From Deltaproteobacteria bacterium (GTDB taxonomy: Bacteria; Desulfobacterota; DSM-4660; Desulfatiglandales; HGW-15): 15,496 nt of DNA. Every line of letters starts with the position of its first letter. The first letter of the stretch is position 1. The position numbers were made by a program, and so were the translations under genes. The DNA is taken from assembly GCA_020342025.1 (NCBI GenBank), contig CP070840.1, positions 3,839,415-3,854,910 of the forward strand, in the 5' to 3' direction. Shown piece after piece: positions 1 through 5,928 of the stretch. The notes below the pieces were generated by a model. The model ran no database searches. It was not told where the DNA came from and saw nothing but the letters and a program-made list of their open reading frames with translations.

Positions 1-276
1 AATGTCCTCAGTACCTCTGAGGGGTGTCGCGCTTGCGCCCATGGGCACGAAATCAGAATAACCTCTGACATCCATGGCCTGCTGGGGGCAGAGCTTGACA
101 CAGCACATTCATTCCCAGCACATCTGAGGATCACGGTTGTATGCCTTCATCTCCCCATAACCGTGCGAACCATCTGGGTCCAGCACCATGAGGTCATTGG
201 GGCAGATGTACATACAAGCCGTCCTGTCTTGCCCTTTGCAACCATCACATTTTTCCATAATCACGTAACTTGGCAT
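1..276 (-). CDS. aprB: Adenylylsulfate (APS) reductase subunit beta, 5' part, with in-frame UGA at codon 56
   Basis: AprB carries the two [4Fe-4S] clusters that pass electrons to the FAD subunit AprA, which reduces APS to sulfite in the cytoplasm during dissimilatory sulfate reduction. The 92 codons in the window start at ATG 276-274, with a strong ribosome binding site (CAGGAGGTG, 282-290). The first cluster motif reads KCDGCKGQDRTACMYICPND (residues 9-28). The second should read CWECYSCxKxCP but reads CWE-stop-MCCVKLCPQ, so codon 56 (109-111) is TGA. After it the frame stays AprB-like to the left edge (DFVPMGAS, then PLRGTEDI), as in known AprB. The full protein is normally about 140-165 residues, and aprA would be expected beyond the edge. 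Family assignment is near certain from the motifs. Whether UGA is selenocysteine, a nonsense mutation or a base error is open. An annotation program would probably call only a 55-codon stub. Confidence 0.88.
63..93 (-). promoter_or_regulatory. Candidate bacterial SECIS hairpin downstream of the aprB UGA
   Basis: On the aprB mRNA, a lower stem CUCUG/CAGAG (93-89 with 67-63) encloses an internal loop and a short upper stem CCA/UGG. The 8-nt apical loop starts with G, 27 nt after the UGA. Established bacterial SECIS models want an apical loop about 16-37 nt after UGA with a G in the first two loop positions, which this meets. The upper stem is only 3 bp, and a competing hairpin CUGC-CCCCA-GCAG (92-79 region) has no loop G. 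The structure is therefore only a candidate. Confidence 0.3.
109..111 (-). other. Candidate selenocysteine (UGA) codon in aprB
   Basis: TGA stands in frame at codon 56, at the second cysteine of the CxxCxxCxxxCP cluster motif. UGA in place of a conserved Cys codon, with homology continuing on both sides, is the usual signature of a bacterial selenoprotein. The next residues are also changed (usual YSC is MCC here), as can happen when downstream codons must also form a SECIS hairpin. TGA ends rimO, the lipoprotein gene and the MoeA-like gene in this window, so it is not generally recoded. No selA, selB, selC or selD gene is in the window, so the machinery is not shown. Confidence 0.55.
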
Positions 277-485
277 TACTGCACCTCCTGAATTAACAAA
301 TTAAAGGATATTAAACATCTTTTTGAATGGTTAATAACTCCCCTTTTGCACCTCCTTTCTTTATCTAGATTAGCGTTTCAGGTTGACAAAGATGGGAACG
401 CTACAAAGTTCTTGGCTCTTGAAAGCCCTTTTAATGATTAGATTTTTGATGTTCCCAAGCGACCTGGTAGATGTCCACTGACACC

Positions 486-503
486 TTGTGCATTTTTTAA
501 CAA
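486..503 (-). promoter_or_regulatory. Candidate Rex operator at the aprB transcription start
   Basis: The plus strand reads TTGTGCATTTTTTAACAA. It matches the Rex pattern TTGTGAAnnnnTTCACAA at all but two of the 14 defined positions. It is the core of a longer inverted repeat with arms CCTTGT and ACAAGG (484-489 and 500-505). It begins where transcription should start from the adjacent promoter, a classic repressor position. Rex is an NADH-sensing repressor known to control sulfate-reduction genes in Desulfovibrio. Binding here is inferred from the sequence only. Confidence 0.55.
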
Positions 504-510
504 GGCTTCT

Positions 511-538
511 CTTATAACCGATTATCCTCAGGTGTCAA
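511..538 (-). promoter_or_regulatory. Sigma70-type promoter for aprB
   Basis: On the minus strand, TTGACA (538-533), a 16-bp spacer and TATAAG (516-511) form a near-consensus promoter. The start would fall near 504, leaving a leader of about 230 nt before the aprB ATG. No open reading frame was recognised in that leader; a second Shine-Dalgarno-like stretch (AGAAAGGAGGTGC, 348-360) has no nearby start codon. Confidence 0.7.
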
Positions 539-539
539 G

Positions 540-582
540 AAAAAACGGATGCAAATTCTCAAAATCTTGGAAAAAACCGATG
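540..582. repeat. Two 12-bp direct repeats upstream of the aprB promoter
   Basis: AAAAAACGGATG (540-551) and AAAAAACCGATG (571-582) differ at one base and are offset by 31 bp, about three helical turns. They lie just upstream of the aprB -35 box. On the aprB strand they present T6 tracts, so they could be an UP-type element or paired activator sites. Confidence 0.4.
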
Positions 583-619
583 TGGCTCGTTTCATTGGTG
601 GATTTTCACTGATAAGTGG

Positions 620-646
620 TTGAAAAAATATACTTTCTAATATATT
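620..646 (+). promoter_or_regulatory. Weak promoter candidate for the MBL-fold gene
   Basis: TTGAAA (620-625), a 15-bp spacer and TATATT (641-646) lie upstream of the start at 682. The spacer is short. A small inverted repeat, CACT-gata-AGTG (607-618), sits just upstream. The ribosome binding site of the gene is GGAAGGA (664-670). Confidence 0.25.
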
Positions 647-681
647 GACGAGCGAGGGGTCATGGAAGGATAGGACGATAT

Positions 682-1446
682 ATGGAGCTCATCATCTTAG
701 GTTCAGGAACAGGGCAGCCTTTAGCGGATAGGGCTTCGCCCGCATTGGCGTTGCTTTTGAATGAGCGCCTCATGCTTTTTGATATGGGGCCAGGAACCCT
801 TCACCAGCTTTCCCGTATTGGGATCAATCATGACAAAATCAGACATATCTTTATCAGCCATTTTCACCCGGACCATACGGCTGACCTCATTCATTTCCTC
901 TTTGCCACGCGTCATCCCTCAATTTTGGAAAAAAGAGAACCATTTATGATCACAGGACCCCAGGGATTAAAAGATTTCTTTAAAAAAATCCAGAAAGCCT
1001 ATGGGAAATGGTTGAACATGCCCTCACAAATCATGGAACTGGAGGAACTTGAGATCCAAGAGACAGACAAAAGAGGATACGAAGCATTTGATATTGTCTC
1101 ACAACCCGTGAGACACACGCCCCAGAGCCTTGCATACCGCGTGGTGTTTCCATCAGGCAAGAGTTTTGTCTATTCCGGCGATACGGGCTTCTGTGCCGAG
1201 ATTGTGGGCCTGGCCCGAGGCACTGACCTTCTCATATTGGATTGCTCATTTCCTGACGGAGATGAAGTGGAAGGGCATCTGACACCCTCTCAGGCCGGGC
1301 AGATCGCCCGTTCGGCTGGGGTGAACAAACTCCTGCTCGTCCATTTTTATCCTGAAATCTTGGCCACTGACATCGCTAAACAATGTCGCAGGACCTATGC
1401 AGGGGAACTCATTCTGGGAAGGGATTTATTGCATTTACACTTATAA
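682..1446 (+). CDS. RNase Z-like metallo-beta-lactamase-fold hydrolase
   Basis: This is a 254-residue cytoplasmic metallo-hydrolase of the MBL fold, closest in pattern to the RNase Z/arylsulfatase branch. It has the N-terminal strand LGSGTGQP (6-13) and the metal motif HFHPDH (60-65). Further likely ligands are His145, Asp167 in YSGDT and His221 in LVHFYP, with His199 in EGHLTPSQAG. These are the residues expected for a two-zinc site, so the enzyme should be active. It is shorter than canonical tRNase Z (about 300 residues) and shows no clear long exosite arm. True tRNA 3' processing is therefore possible but not proven, and a phosphodiesterase or arylsulfatase-like role is equally possible. 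It starts at ATG 682 behind GGAAGGA. It is followed by the MoeA-like gene on the same strand after 92 bp. Confidence 0.82.
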   Translation: MELIILGSGTGQPLADRASPALALLLNERLMLFDMGPGTLHQLSRIGINHDKIRHIFISHFHPDHTADLIHFLFATRHPSILEKREPFMITGPQGLKDFFKKIQKAYGKWLNMPSQIMELEELEIQETDKRGYEAFDIVSQPVRHTPQSLAYRVVFPSGKSFVYSGDTGFCAEIVGLARGTDLLILDCSFPDGDEVEGHLTPSQAGQIARSAGVNKLLLVHFYPEILATDIAKQCRRTYAGELILGRDLLHLHL

Positions 1447-1472
1447 TGATTATTTGGAGTAATGTATCATCG

Positions 1473-1506
1473 GAGCGCGGTTTAGGCATGCGGGCCTGAC
1501 CGCCTC
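1473..1506 (+). other. Hairpin between the MBL-fold and MoeA-like genes
   Basis: GAG (1473-1475) and GCGGT (1477-1481) pair with ACCGC (1499-1503) and CTC (1504-1506), with C1476 bulged. Inside, AGGC (1484-1487) pairs with GCCT (1494-1497) around a 6-nt loop. There is no T-run after it, so it is not a standard intrinsic terminator. It ends 33 bp before the next start codon and may be a leader structure. Confidence 0.4.
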
Positions 1507-1538
1507 AAACATAGACCCATTTGTCTGGGAGCCGATTT

Positions 1539-2585
1539 ATGCACCACAAATATGAATCATCGACCAGAGCAATCCCTATTGACCAGGCCGTTGGCAAGGT
1601 CTTAGCCCACGACATTACCGAAATAAGGCCGGGGCAATTCAAAGGCGCTGCCTTCAAGAAGGGGCACATCGTAAAGAAAGAGGACTTGGACCACCTAAGA
1701 CGACTGGGCAAAGAGCATCTCTTTGTGTTGCAGATTGGGCCGGGGGAAGTCCACGAGGATGAGGCCGCCATAAGACTGGCCAGAGCACTGGCCGGGCCGG
1801 GTGTAGTTTTTGATGAACAGCCCTCCGAAGGGAAAATAGCATTGAAATCAGCCCATAGGGGTCTTCTAAAGGTGAATGTGGAGGCCCTTACTGAGTTTAA
1901 TCTGGTCTCTGATGTCACCTGCGCCTCCAGGCACGATAATGTCCTGGTTGAGGGCGGGGAGATCCTCGCTGCCACCAGGGCTATCCCTTTGCTGATTCAT
2001 GAACGCTCGCTCACACAGGCGGTCCAGATAGCGGAGGAGGCTAAAGGCGTATTCTCCGTGAAGAAGCTTTCTCAACCCGATGTGGGATTGATTATAACGG
2101 GCAACGAGGTCTATTCCGGCCGGATTGAGGACAAGTTTGCTCCCCTCATCAGAAAAAAACTGAGATCTTATCGGTGCACCCTAAAGGAGACCATTTTTGC
2201 CCCTGATGACTTGGATGTCATCGTCCAAGGGATAAAAAAATTCGTGGAAAAAGGATTGGGGCTCATCCTGGTGGCGGGAGGTATGAGCGTGGACCCTGAT
2301 GACGTGAGCCGGATGGCCATTGCCCAAGCAGGGGCCGTGGATGTGGTTTACGGGACCCCCGTGCTCCCTGGGGCCATGTTCCTCTATGGTCGGCTTGGAG
2401 ATGCACCCGTTCTCGGACTGCCCGCCTGTGTTATCTACCATAATGCCACGGTCTTTGACGTTGTTTTGCCGAGAGTTCTGGCCGATGAAAGGCTCACCAG
2501 ACGAGACCTTGCGTCCTTGTCACACGGCGGGCTCTGCTTGAATTGTGAGCAGTGCCGCTATCCCGTCTGTCCCTTTGGGAAATGA
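1539..2585 (+). CDS. MoeA-like molybdopterin-binding protein with C-terminal cysteine motif
   Basis: This 348-residue protein has a MoCF-biosynthesis domain of the MoeA/MogA/CinA superfamily, which binds molybdopterin. The domain runs from about residue 180, with TGNEVYSGR (187-195), GGMSVDPDD (247-255), GTPVLPGAM (272-280) and GLPACVIYHNAT (293-304). The first 170 residues are not a clear MoeA N-terminal domain, and the usual MoeA domain IV appears absent. The protein ends in a C-x2-C-x2-C-x4-C motif (Cys333, 336, 339, 344), which suggests a bound metal or iron-sulfur cluster. ATG 1539 was chosen because GGGAG (1527-1531) lies 7 bp before it; an upstream in-frame TTG at 1521 is less likely. 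A role in maturing molybdenum or tungsten enzymes is plausible, but the exact function is unknown. The stop is TGA. Confidence 0.78.
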   Translation: MHHKYESSTRAIPIDQAVGKVLAHDITEIRPGQFKGAAFKKGHIVKKEDLDHLRRLGKEHLFVLQIGPGEVHEDEAAIRLARALAGPGVVFDEQPSEGKIALKSAHRGLLKVNVEALTEFNLVSDVTCASRHDNVLVEGGEILAATRAIPLLIHERSLTQAVQIAEEAKGVFSVKKLSQPDVGLIITGNEVYSGRIEDKFAPLIRKKLRSYRCTLKETIFAPDDLDVIVQGIKKFVEKGLGLILVAGGMSVDPDDVSRMAIAQAGAVDVVYGTPVLPGAMFLYGRLGDAPVLGLPACVIYHNATVFDVVLPRVLADERLTRRDLASLSHGGLCLNCEQCRYPVCPFGK

Positions 2586-2611
2586 TGTCAACTCTGCTTT
2601 GCTCCGTTCCC

Positions 2612-2643
2612 GGAATCATGGAATATTGGAATAATGGAATGAT
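2612..2643. repeat. Four tandem 8-bp repeats (GGAATNNT)
   Basis: GGAATCAT, GGAATATT, GGAATAAT and GGAATGAT follow each other without a gap just after the MoeA-like gene. The same GGAATGAT unit returns at 2725-2732, so this array and the neighbouring inverted-repeat element may belong to one dispersed family. The 362-bp gap (2586-2947) shows no convincing gene. From 2759 to 2947 I see only A/T-rich sequence with no clear terminator. Confidence 0.6.
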
Positions 2644-2687
2644 GGGTTTTAATTGTACTAAGCCATTGTTGAAAAAGCCCTCCATTC

Positions 2688-2758
2688 TGTCACTCCCGCG
2701 CGAGCGGGAGTCCAGAAACTAATGGAATGATTAGATTCCAGCTCTGGCGATAATGACA
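2688..2758. repeat. 71-bp dispersed inverted-repeat element
   Basis: The element begins TGTCA (2688-2692) and ends TGACA (2754-2758), and about 28 bp of each end are imperfect inverted copies. Inside are a perfect 8-bp hairpin ACTCCCGC/GCGGGAGT (2692-2699 with 2704-2711, loop GCGA) and a 6-bp hairpin TGGAAT/ATTCCA (2723-2728 with 2735-2740). The sequence resembles the GTCATTCCCGCG...CGGGAATCCAG class of extragenic palindromes common in Desulfobacterota and other Proteobacteria. It lies between convergent genes. Confidence 0.6.
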
Positions 2759-2947
2759 TGAGGGGATGGTCACACCCTTTTCGGGAGTTGACCATATATT
2801 TGACATGAGAGACTGATTGAAGACAGCTTTAACTTCAAGTCCCCAATACCTTCTGGACGATTCTCAAATTTTTTAACAAACTGGGTAGTATATATAAGCA
2901 GGGCAGGGCAGTTAATGGATTGGGTAGGAAGGACCCGCGGCGAGTGA

Positions 2948-3925
2948 TTAGAAGTTCCTCTTAACAATATAGTCGTTAAGGTCCATCAAATTCCCCTTCA
3001 CGGGAGACGTGGGAAAGGGATCCAAGAACCTGGCAGCCTTATCCACGTAAACCTTGGCTTCAGATCGAATCCTGTCAACAACCCCGTTATTCCTAACCAG
3101 GTCGATCAGTTTCCTATAATCTTCGTCATCAGCCTTCTGATTTCTGAACAGATCCTCAAGTCTTTCGATTTCAGTCCCTTCGATGCTGGAAAGGGTATAG
3201 ATAAGAGGCAGGGTGATTTTGCCCTCTTTTAGATCCTTCCCGACCGGTTTTCCGAACGCGTTCTGAGATGAGGTGTAGTCCAGGAGATCATCCATGAGCT
3301 GAAAGGCAACCCCGCAATTGAACCCGAATTGAGCCAGTTGGTCCACTGTCCGTTTTTCAGCCCCGGAGATGATGGCGCCGCAGGCGCAGGCAGCGGAAAT
3401 CAGCACAGCCGTTTTGGAAATGATAATCTCCATATATTCATCCTTCGTAATATTCCAATTATGCGTGTGTACCAATTCCAAAACCTGGCCTTCGGCCATT
3501 CTTGTCGTTGTGTCGGTAAGCACCTTCAAGAACTCCAGGTTCTTGCAGGCCACGGCTAAGGAAAATGACTTTGAATACAGGAAATCCCCGCTCAAGACAG
3601 CTGCGGAGTTTCCCCATACATGATTGACCGATGGCTTCTTTCTTCGGATATGGCCATTATCTATAACATCATCATGGAGAAGAGAGGCTGTGTGGATATA
3701 TTCAAAGATGGTTGAGAAACGGTAGGCATCCTTTCCCATGTAACCACACAATCGGCAGGCCAGCACAAAGAGAAGCGGTCGCAGCCTCTTGCCCTCGCCT
3801 AAAAGGGAATGACTTCCGATGCTTTCAATGAGGGGCACGTGGGTACTGAGCGTCCTGTCCAGTTCATCATTTATTTTCTCAAAATGATCGTTGAACTGGC
3901 CCAAAAATATCCGGTCTGAATCCAT
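2948..3925 (-). CDS. Polyprenyl diphosphate synthase, long-chain (IspB/HepT-like)
   Basis: This trans-prenyltransferase adds isopentenyl diphosphate units to an allylic primer to make the side chain of a respiratory quinone, presumably menaquinone in a sulfate reducer. The 325 residues match the usual length (IspB is 323). It has GKRLRP (45-50), the first Asp-rich motif HDDVID (84-89) and the second, MDDLLD (211-216). The small residues Ala80 and Ser81 at positions -5 and -4 before the first motif leave room for a long product, as in IspB, rather than the bulky residues of farnesyl or geranylgeranyl synthases. The start at ATG 3925-3923 has only a weak ribosome binding site. The stop is TAA. 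It appears to be transcribed alone, 532 bp downstream of rimO on the same strand with the MITE-like element between. Confidence 0.9.
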   Translation of the reverse strand: MDSDRIFLGQFNDHFEKINDELDRTLSTHVPLIESIGSHSLLGEGKRLRPLLFVLACRLCGYMGKDAYRFSTIFEYIHTASLLHDDVIDNGHIRRKKPSVNHVWGNSAAVLSGDFLYSKSFSLAVACKNLEFLKVLTDTTTRMAEGQVLELVHTHNWNITKDEYMEIIISKTAVLISAACACGAIISGAEKRTVDQLAQFGFNCGVAFQLMDDLLDYTSSQNAFGKPVGKDLKEGKITLPLIYTLSSIEGTEIERLEDLFRNQKADDEDYRKLIDLVRNNGVVDRIRSEAKVYVDKAARFLDPFPTSPVKGNLMDLNDYIVKRNF

Positions 3926-4028
3926 AAGGTTCTAGTGAGCGAATAATCCCAAAGTTTATAAATTGCCTGAAGTGAGGATTACGATCCCTTGCAAAAGAGT
4001 TGTCCCTGCAGTTTTTCCGCTATTTTCC

Positions 4029-4057
4029 CTTATAATACATTCTCAACATAAATCCAA
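4029..4057 (-). promoter_or_regulatory. Weak promoter candidate for the polyprenyl synthase gene
   Basis: On the minus strand, TTGGAT (4057-4052), a 17-bp spacer and TATAAG (4034-4029) lie about 105 bp before the start codon. The -10 box is good and the -35 box poor. Otherwise 3926-4176 is A/T-rich and holds nothing recognisable beyond two copies of AACCGGCG, near 4110 and 4165. Confidence 0.25.
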
Positions 4058-4176
4058 CTATTCAATAATCCCCAAAATCCACCCTCTATAATTCCCCTAT
4101 CCTTACCCAAACCGGCGAATTTGGAGATCTCTGATCACCAGGAAGGTATTGAGACTTTCGAAAAACCGGCGTCTTA

Positions 4177-4436
4177 GAGGCTGATGGAAAATGTCCATAT
4201 GCAAGGCCTCCGAAACTGGGGACCCACCCGCAGGGTGGGGAGTCCAAGCGAAGCGCCGACAAATCCCGAGGAATGAGGCTTACATAGAGGTACGCCGCAG
4301 TGACTTGCCCTGTTAAATCGGCTTCGCCGTCTCGCGTAGCGAGAAACAGGGCGGGGGATGAGGGTAACGCAGCCCTTCGACTTTGCTCAGGGCCATGGGC
4401 TTGTCGAATGGCAGATGGGCGTTTTCCGACAGCCTC
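4177..4436. mobile_element. 260-bp MITE-like element with terminal inverted repeats
   Basis: The left end begins GAGGCTGATGGAAAATGTCC (from 4177). The right end, read on the other strand from 4436, begins GAGGCTGTCGGAAAACGCCC, and similarity continues to about 26 bp. There is no coding sequence inside. The interior is a mosaic of palindromes: CCCACCC/GGGTGGG (4223-4229 with 4233-4239), a three-way-junction unit (4307-4352), and a CCCTTCGAC...GTCGAA repeat (4375-4419 region) of the kind dispersed through many Desulfobacterota genomes. No clear target-site duplication was found. Mobilisation in trans is inferred from the structure only. Confidence 0.6.
4307..4352. repeat. Three-way-junction palindrome inside the MITE-like element
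   Basis: An 8-bp closing stem GCCCTGTT/AACAGGGC (4307-4314 with 4345-4352) encloses two perfect hairpins: CGGC-ttc-GCCG (4319-4329) and CTCGC-gta-GCGAG (4331-4343). The arrangement is compact and fully paired, like a small extragenic palindromic unit inserted as a block. Confidence 0.6.
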
Positions 4437-4457
4437 ATTAGATGCCTTGATGGTTCA

Positions 4458-5792
4458 TCAGGGAATCTCACCCACAAGATCGTAGGTATGGGCCTCTGTG
4501 ATGCGCACGGGCACCATTTCCCCGATCACGGCTTCTCCTTTATTGATCAAAACCTGGCCGTCCACATCTGGAGCCATGGTCGCCGTCCTCCCCTTCAATA
4601 ATAGATCCGTCTCAGGACTCACCCCCTCCACGAGGACCGAAACCATATGACCCACCATCCCCCGATTCTTCCGCCCTGAAATCTCCGCTTGGAGTCGCAT
4701 TATGGCATCCAGCCTTTTTTTGGCCACCCTTGCCCCCACGACAGGTTCTGTCCTTGCCGCGGGGGTCCCTTCTTCAGGGCTGAAGATGAACGCGCCCAGG
4801 TGATCGAATTCCGCCGCTTTGACAAAACCGTAGAGTTCATCGAATATTTTATCTGTCTCTCCAGGAAACCCCACCATAAGCGTCGTTCTAAGACTGATCT
4901 GGTCGCTTTTGGACCGGATTCTCTGGATCAATTGCCATGGGTTTTGCCTATTACAATCTCTTCCCATGGCCTTTAGGATCTTTTCGTTGACGTGTTGAAA
5001 GGGAATGTCAAGATAGGGACAGATCATCTCTTCCCCATCCACGAGTTCCAACAAGCGATCAGAAATCCCGTTTGGATGGCCATAAAGAACCCTGATCCAG
5101 CGCAACCCCTGGACTTTAATTAACCTCTCCAACAGGTCCTCGAGACGAATATCTCCCGCCAGATCTCTGCCATACATGGTGGTATCCTGGGCTATTAAGT
5201 TGATTTCTTTGACACCTCGGTCAACCATGTTTTCAGCTTCAATAACAAGGGACTCTAAAGTTCTGCTCCTAAAAGGGCCTCTCAAGCGGGGGATGGTACA
5301 GTAAGAACACCTGTGGGAACAGCCTTCTGCAATCTTGAGGTAAGCACTATAAAAGGGGGTCGCCTGGACCTTTGGCACGCTATGGTCAGCCAAATAGATT
5401 GGCCTGCTGATAAGAAAAGAGGGCGATTCTTTGACCCCTCCCTCAAGAATATCCAGGATTTTATGGACTTCACCCGTACCTAACCATCCATCCACCTCTG
5501 GAATTTCTCTTAGGAGCTTATAGCCATAACGCTGGACAAAACAGCCCATAACGAAGAGGGCCTCCAATTCTCCCCTCTTTTTCATCTCGGCCACTTCCAA
5601 GATGGTATCGATGGATTCCTCTACCGCTGACTGGATAAATCCGCACGTATTTACGATGGCCACCTCTGCCTCTTGCACTCTGGATACAAGGGGGAAGCCA
5701 TTTGTCTTGAGCAGGCCGAGTACGTTCTCGCTGTCCACGAGATTCTTCGCACAACCTAAACTAATAAGAAAAATCTTCTTTTTTGATTCCAT
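4458..5792 (-). CDS. rimO: Ribosomal protein S12 methylthiotransferase RimO
   Basis: RimO is a radical-SAM enzyme that adds a methylthio group to a conserved aspartate of ribosomal protein S12. The 444 residues match the family. The N-terminal UPF0004 domain has SLGCAKNLVDSE (11-22) and the cluster cysteines Cys14, Cys50 and Cys83. The radical-SAM motif CSHRCSYC gives Cys158, Cys162 and Cys165. Conserved family motifs follow, including PFQHVNEKILKAMGR, and a TRAM-type domain ends the protein. SLGCAKNLVDSE separates it from MiaB. ATG 5792-5790 has a ribosome binding site (AAGGG, 5800-5796) inside a strong hairpin (see that entry). The stop is TGA. It lies 136 bp downstream of the kinase gene on the same strand. 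Confidence 0.95.
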   Translation of the reverse strand: MESKKKIFLISLGCAKNLVDSENVLGLLKTNGFPLVSRVQEAEVAIVNTCGFIQSAVEESIDTILEVAEMKKRGELEALFVMGCFVQRYGYKLLREIPEVDGWLGTGEVHKILDILEGGVKESPSFLISRPIYLADHSVPKVQATPFYSAYLKIAEGCSHRCSYCTIPRLRGPFRSRTLESLVIEAENMVDRGVKEINLIAQDTTMYGRDLAGDIRLEDLLERLIKVQGLRWIRVLYGHPNGISDRLLELVDGEEMICPYLDIPFQHVNEKILKAMGRDCNRQNPWQLIQRIRSKSDQISLRTTLMVGFPGETDKIFDELYGFVKAAEFDHLGAFIFSPEEGTPAARTEPVVGARVAKKRLDAIMRLQAEISGRKNRGMVGHMVSVLVEGVSPETDLLLKGRTATMAPDVDGQVLINKGEAVIGEMVPVRITEAHTYDLVGEIP

Positions 5793-5793
5793 T

Positions 5794-5834
5794 ATCCCTT
5801 CAGATTCTGAAATCCTTGCAGGATTTCAAGGGAT
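5794..5834 (-). promoter_or_regulatory. Hairpin covering the rimO ribosome binding site
   Basis: On the mRNA, AUCCCUU (5834-5828) pairs with AAGGGAU (5800-5794). Stacked directly inside, GAAAUCCU (5827-5820) pairs with AGGAUUUC (5816-5809) around the loop GCA, with an 8-nt bulge (5808-5801). All 15 pairs are perfect. The 3' arm contains the AAGGG Shine-Dalgarno sequence and ends one base before the start codon, so folding should block initiation. It could couple rimO translation to a ribosome or factor; what opens it is unknown. Confidence 0.5.
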
Positions 5835-5928
5835 GTGTGTGAGTTGTAGAATTCCCGAGACGTTAAATTGTGGATGGAATGCCCGTTCAAGGAAGCTGGA
5901 TGGACTATTGGGAGGAAACATTAACCCC

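Noticed and set aside
1..276. General UGA reassignment (alternative genetic code) as the reason for the aprB UGA
   Set aside because: TGA ends rimO, the lipoprotein gene and the MoeA-like gene exactly where the families should end, so UGA is a normal stop in this genome.
1473..1506. Molybdenum-cofactor riboswitch upstream of the MoeA-like gene
   Set aside because: The structure is one short hairpin; the known Moco RNA is much larger and multi-stemmed.
2612..2643. CRISPR-like array
   Set aside because: The units are only 8 bp and directly abut, with no spacers and no cas genes nearby.
2770..2967. 65-codon minus-strand reading frame beside the polyprenyl synthase
   Set aside because: It overlaps the end of the polyprenyl synthase gene in another frame, looks like A/T-rich intergenic translation and has no homology signal.
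4300..4601. Small plus-strand reading frames over the rimO end and the palindromic element
   Set aside because: They run through the inverted repeats and the antisense of rimO, with no ribosome binding site or recognisable protein family.
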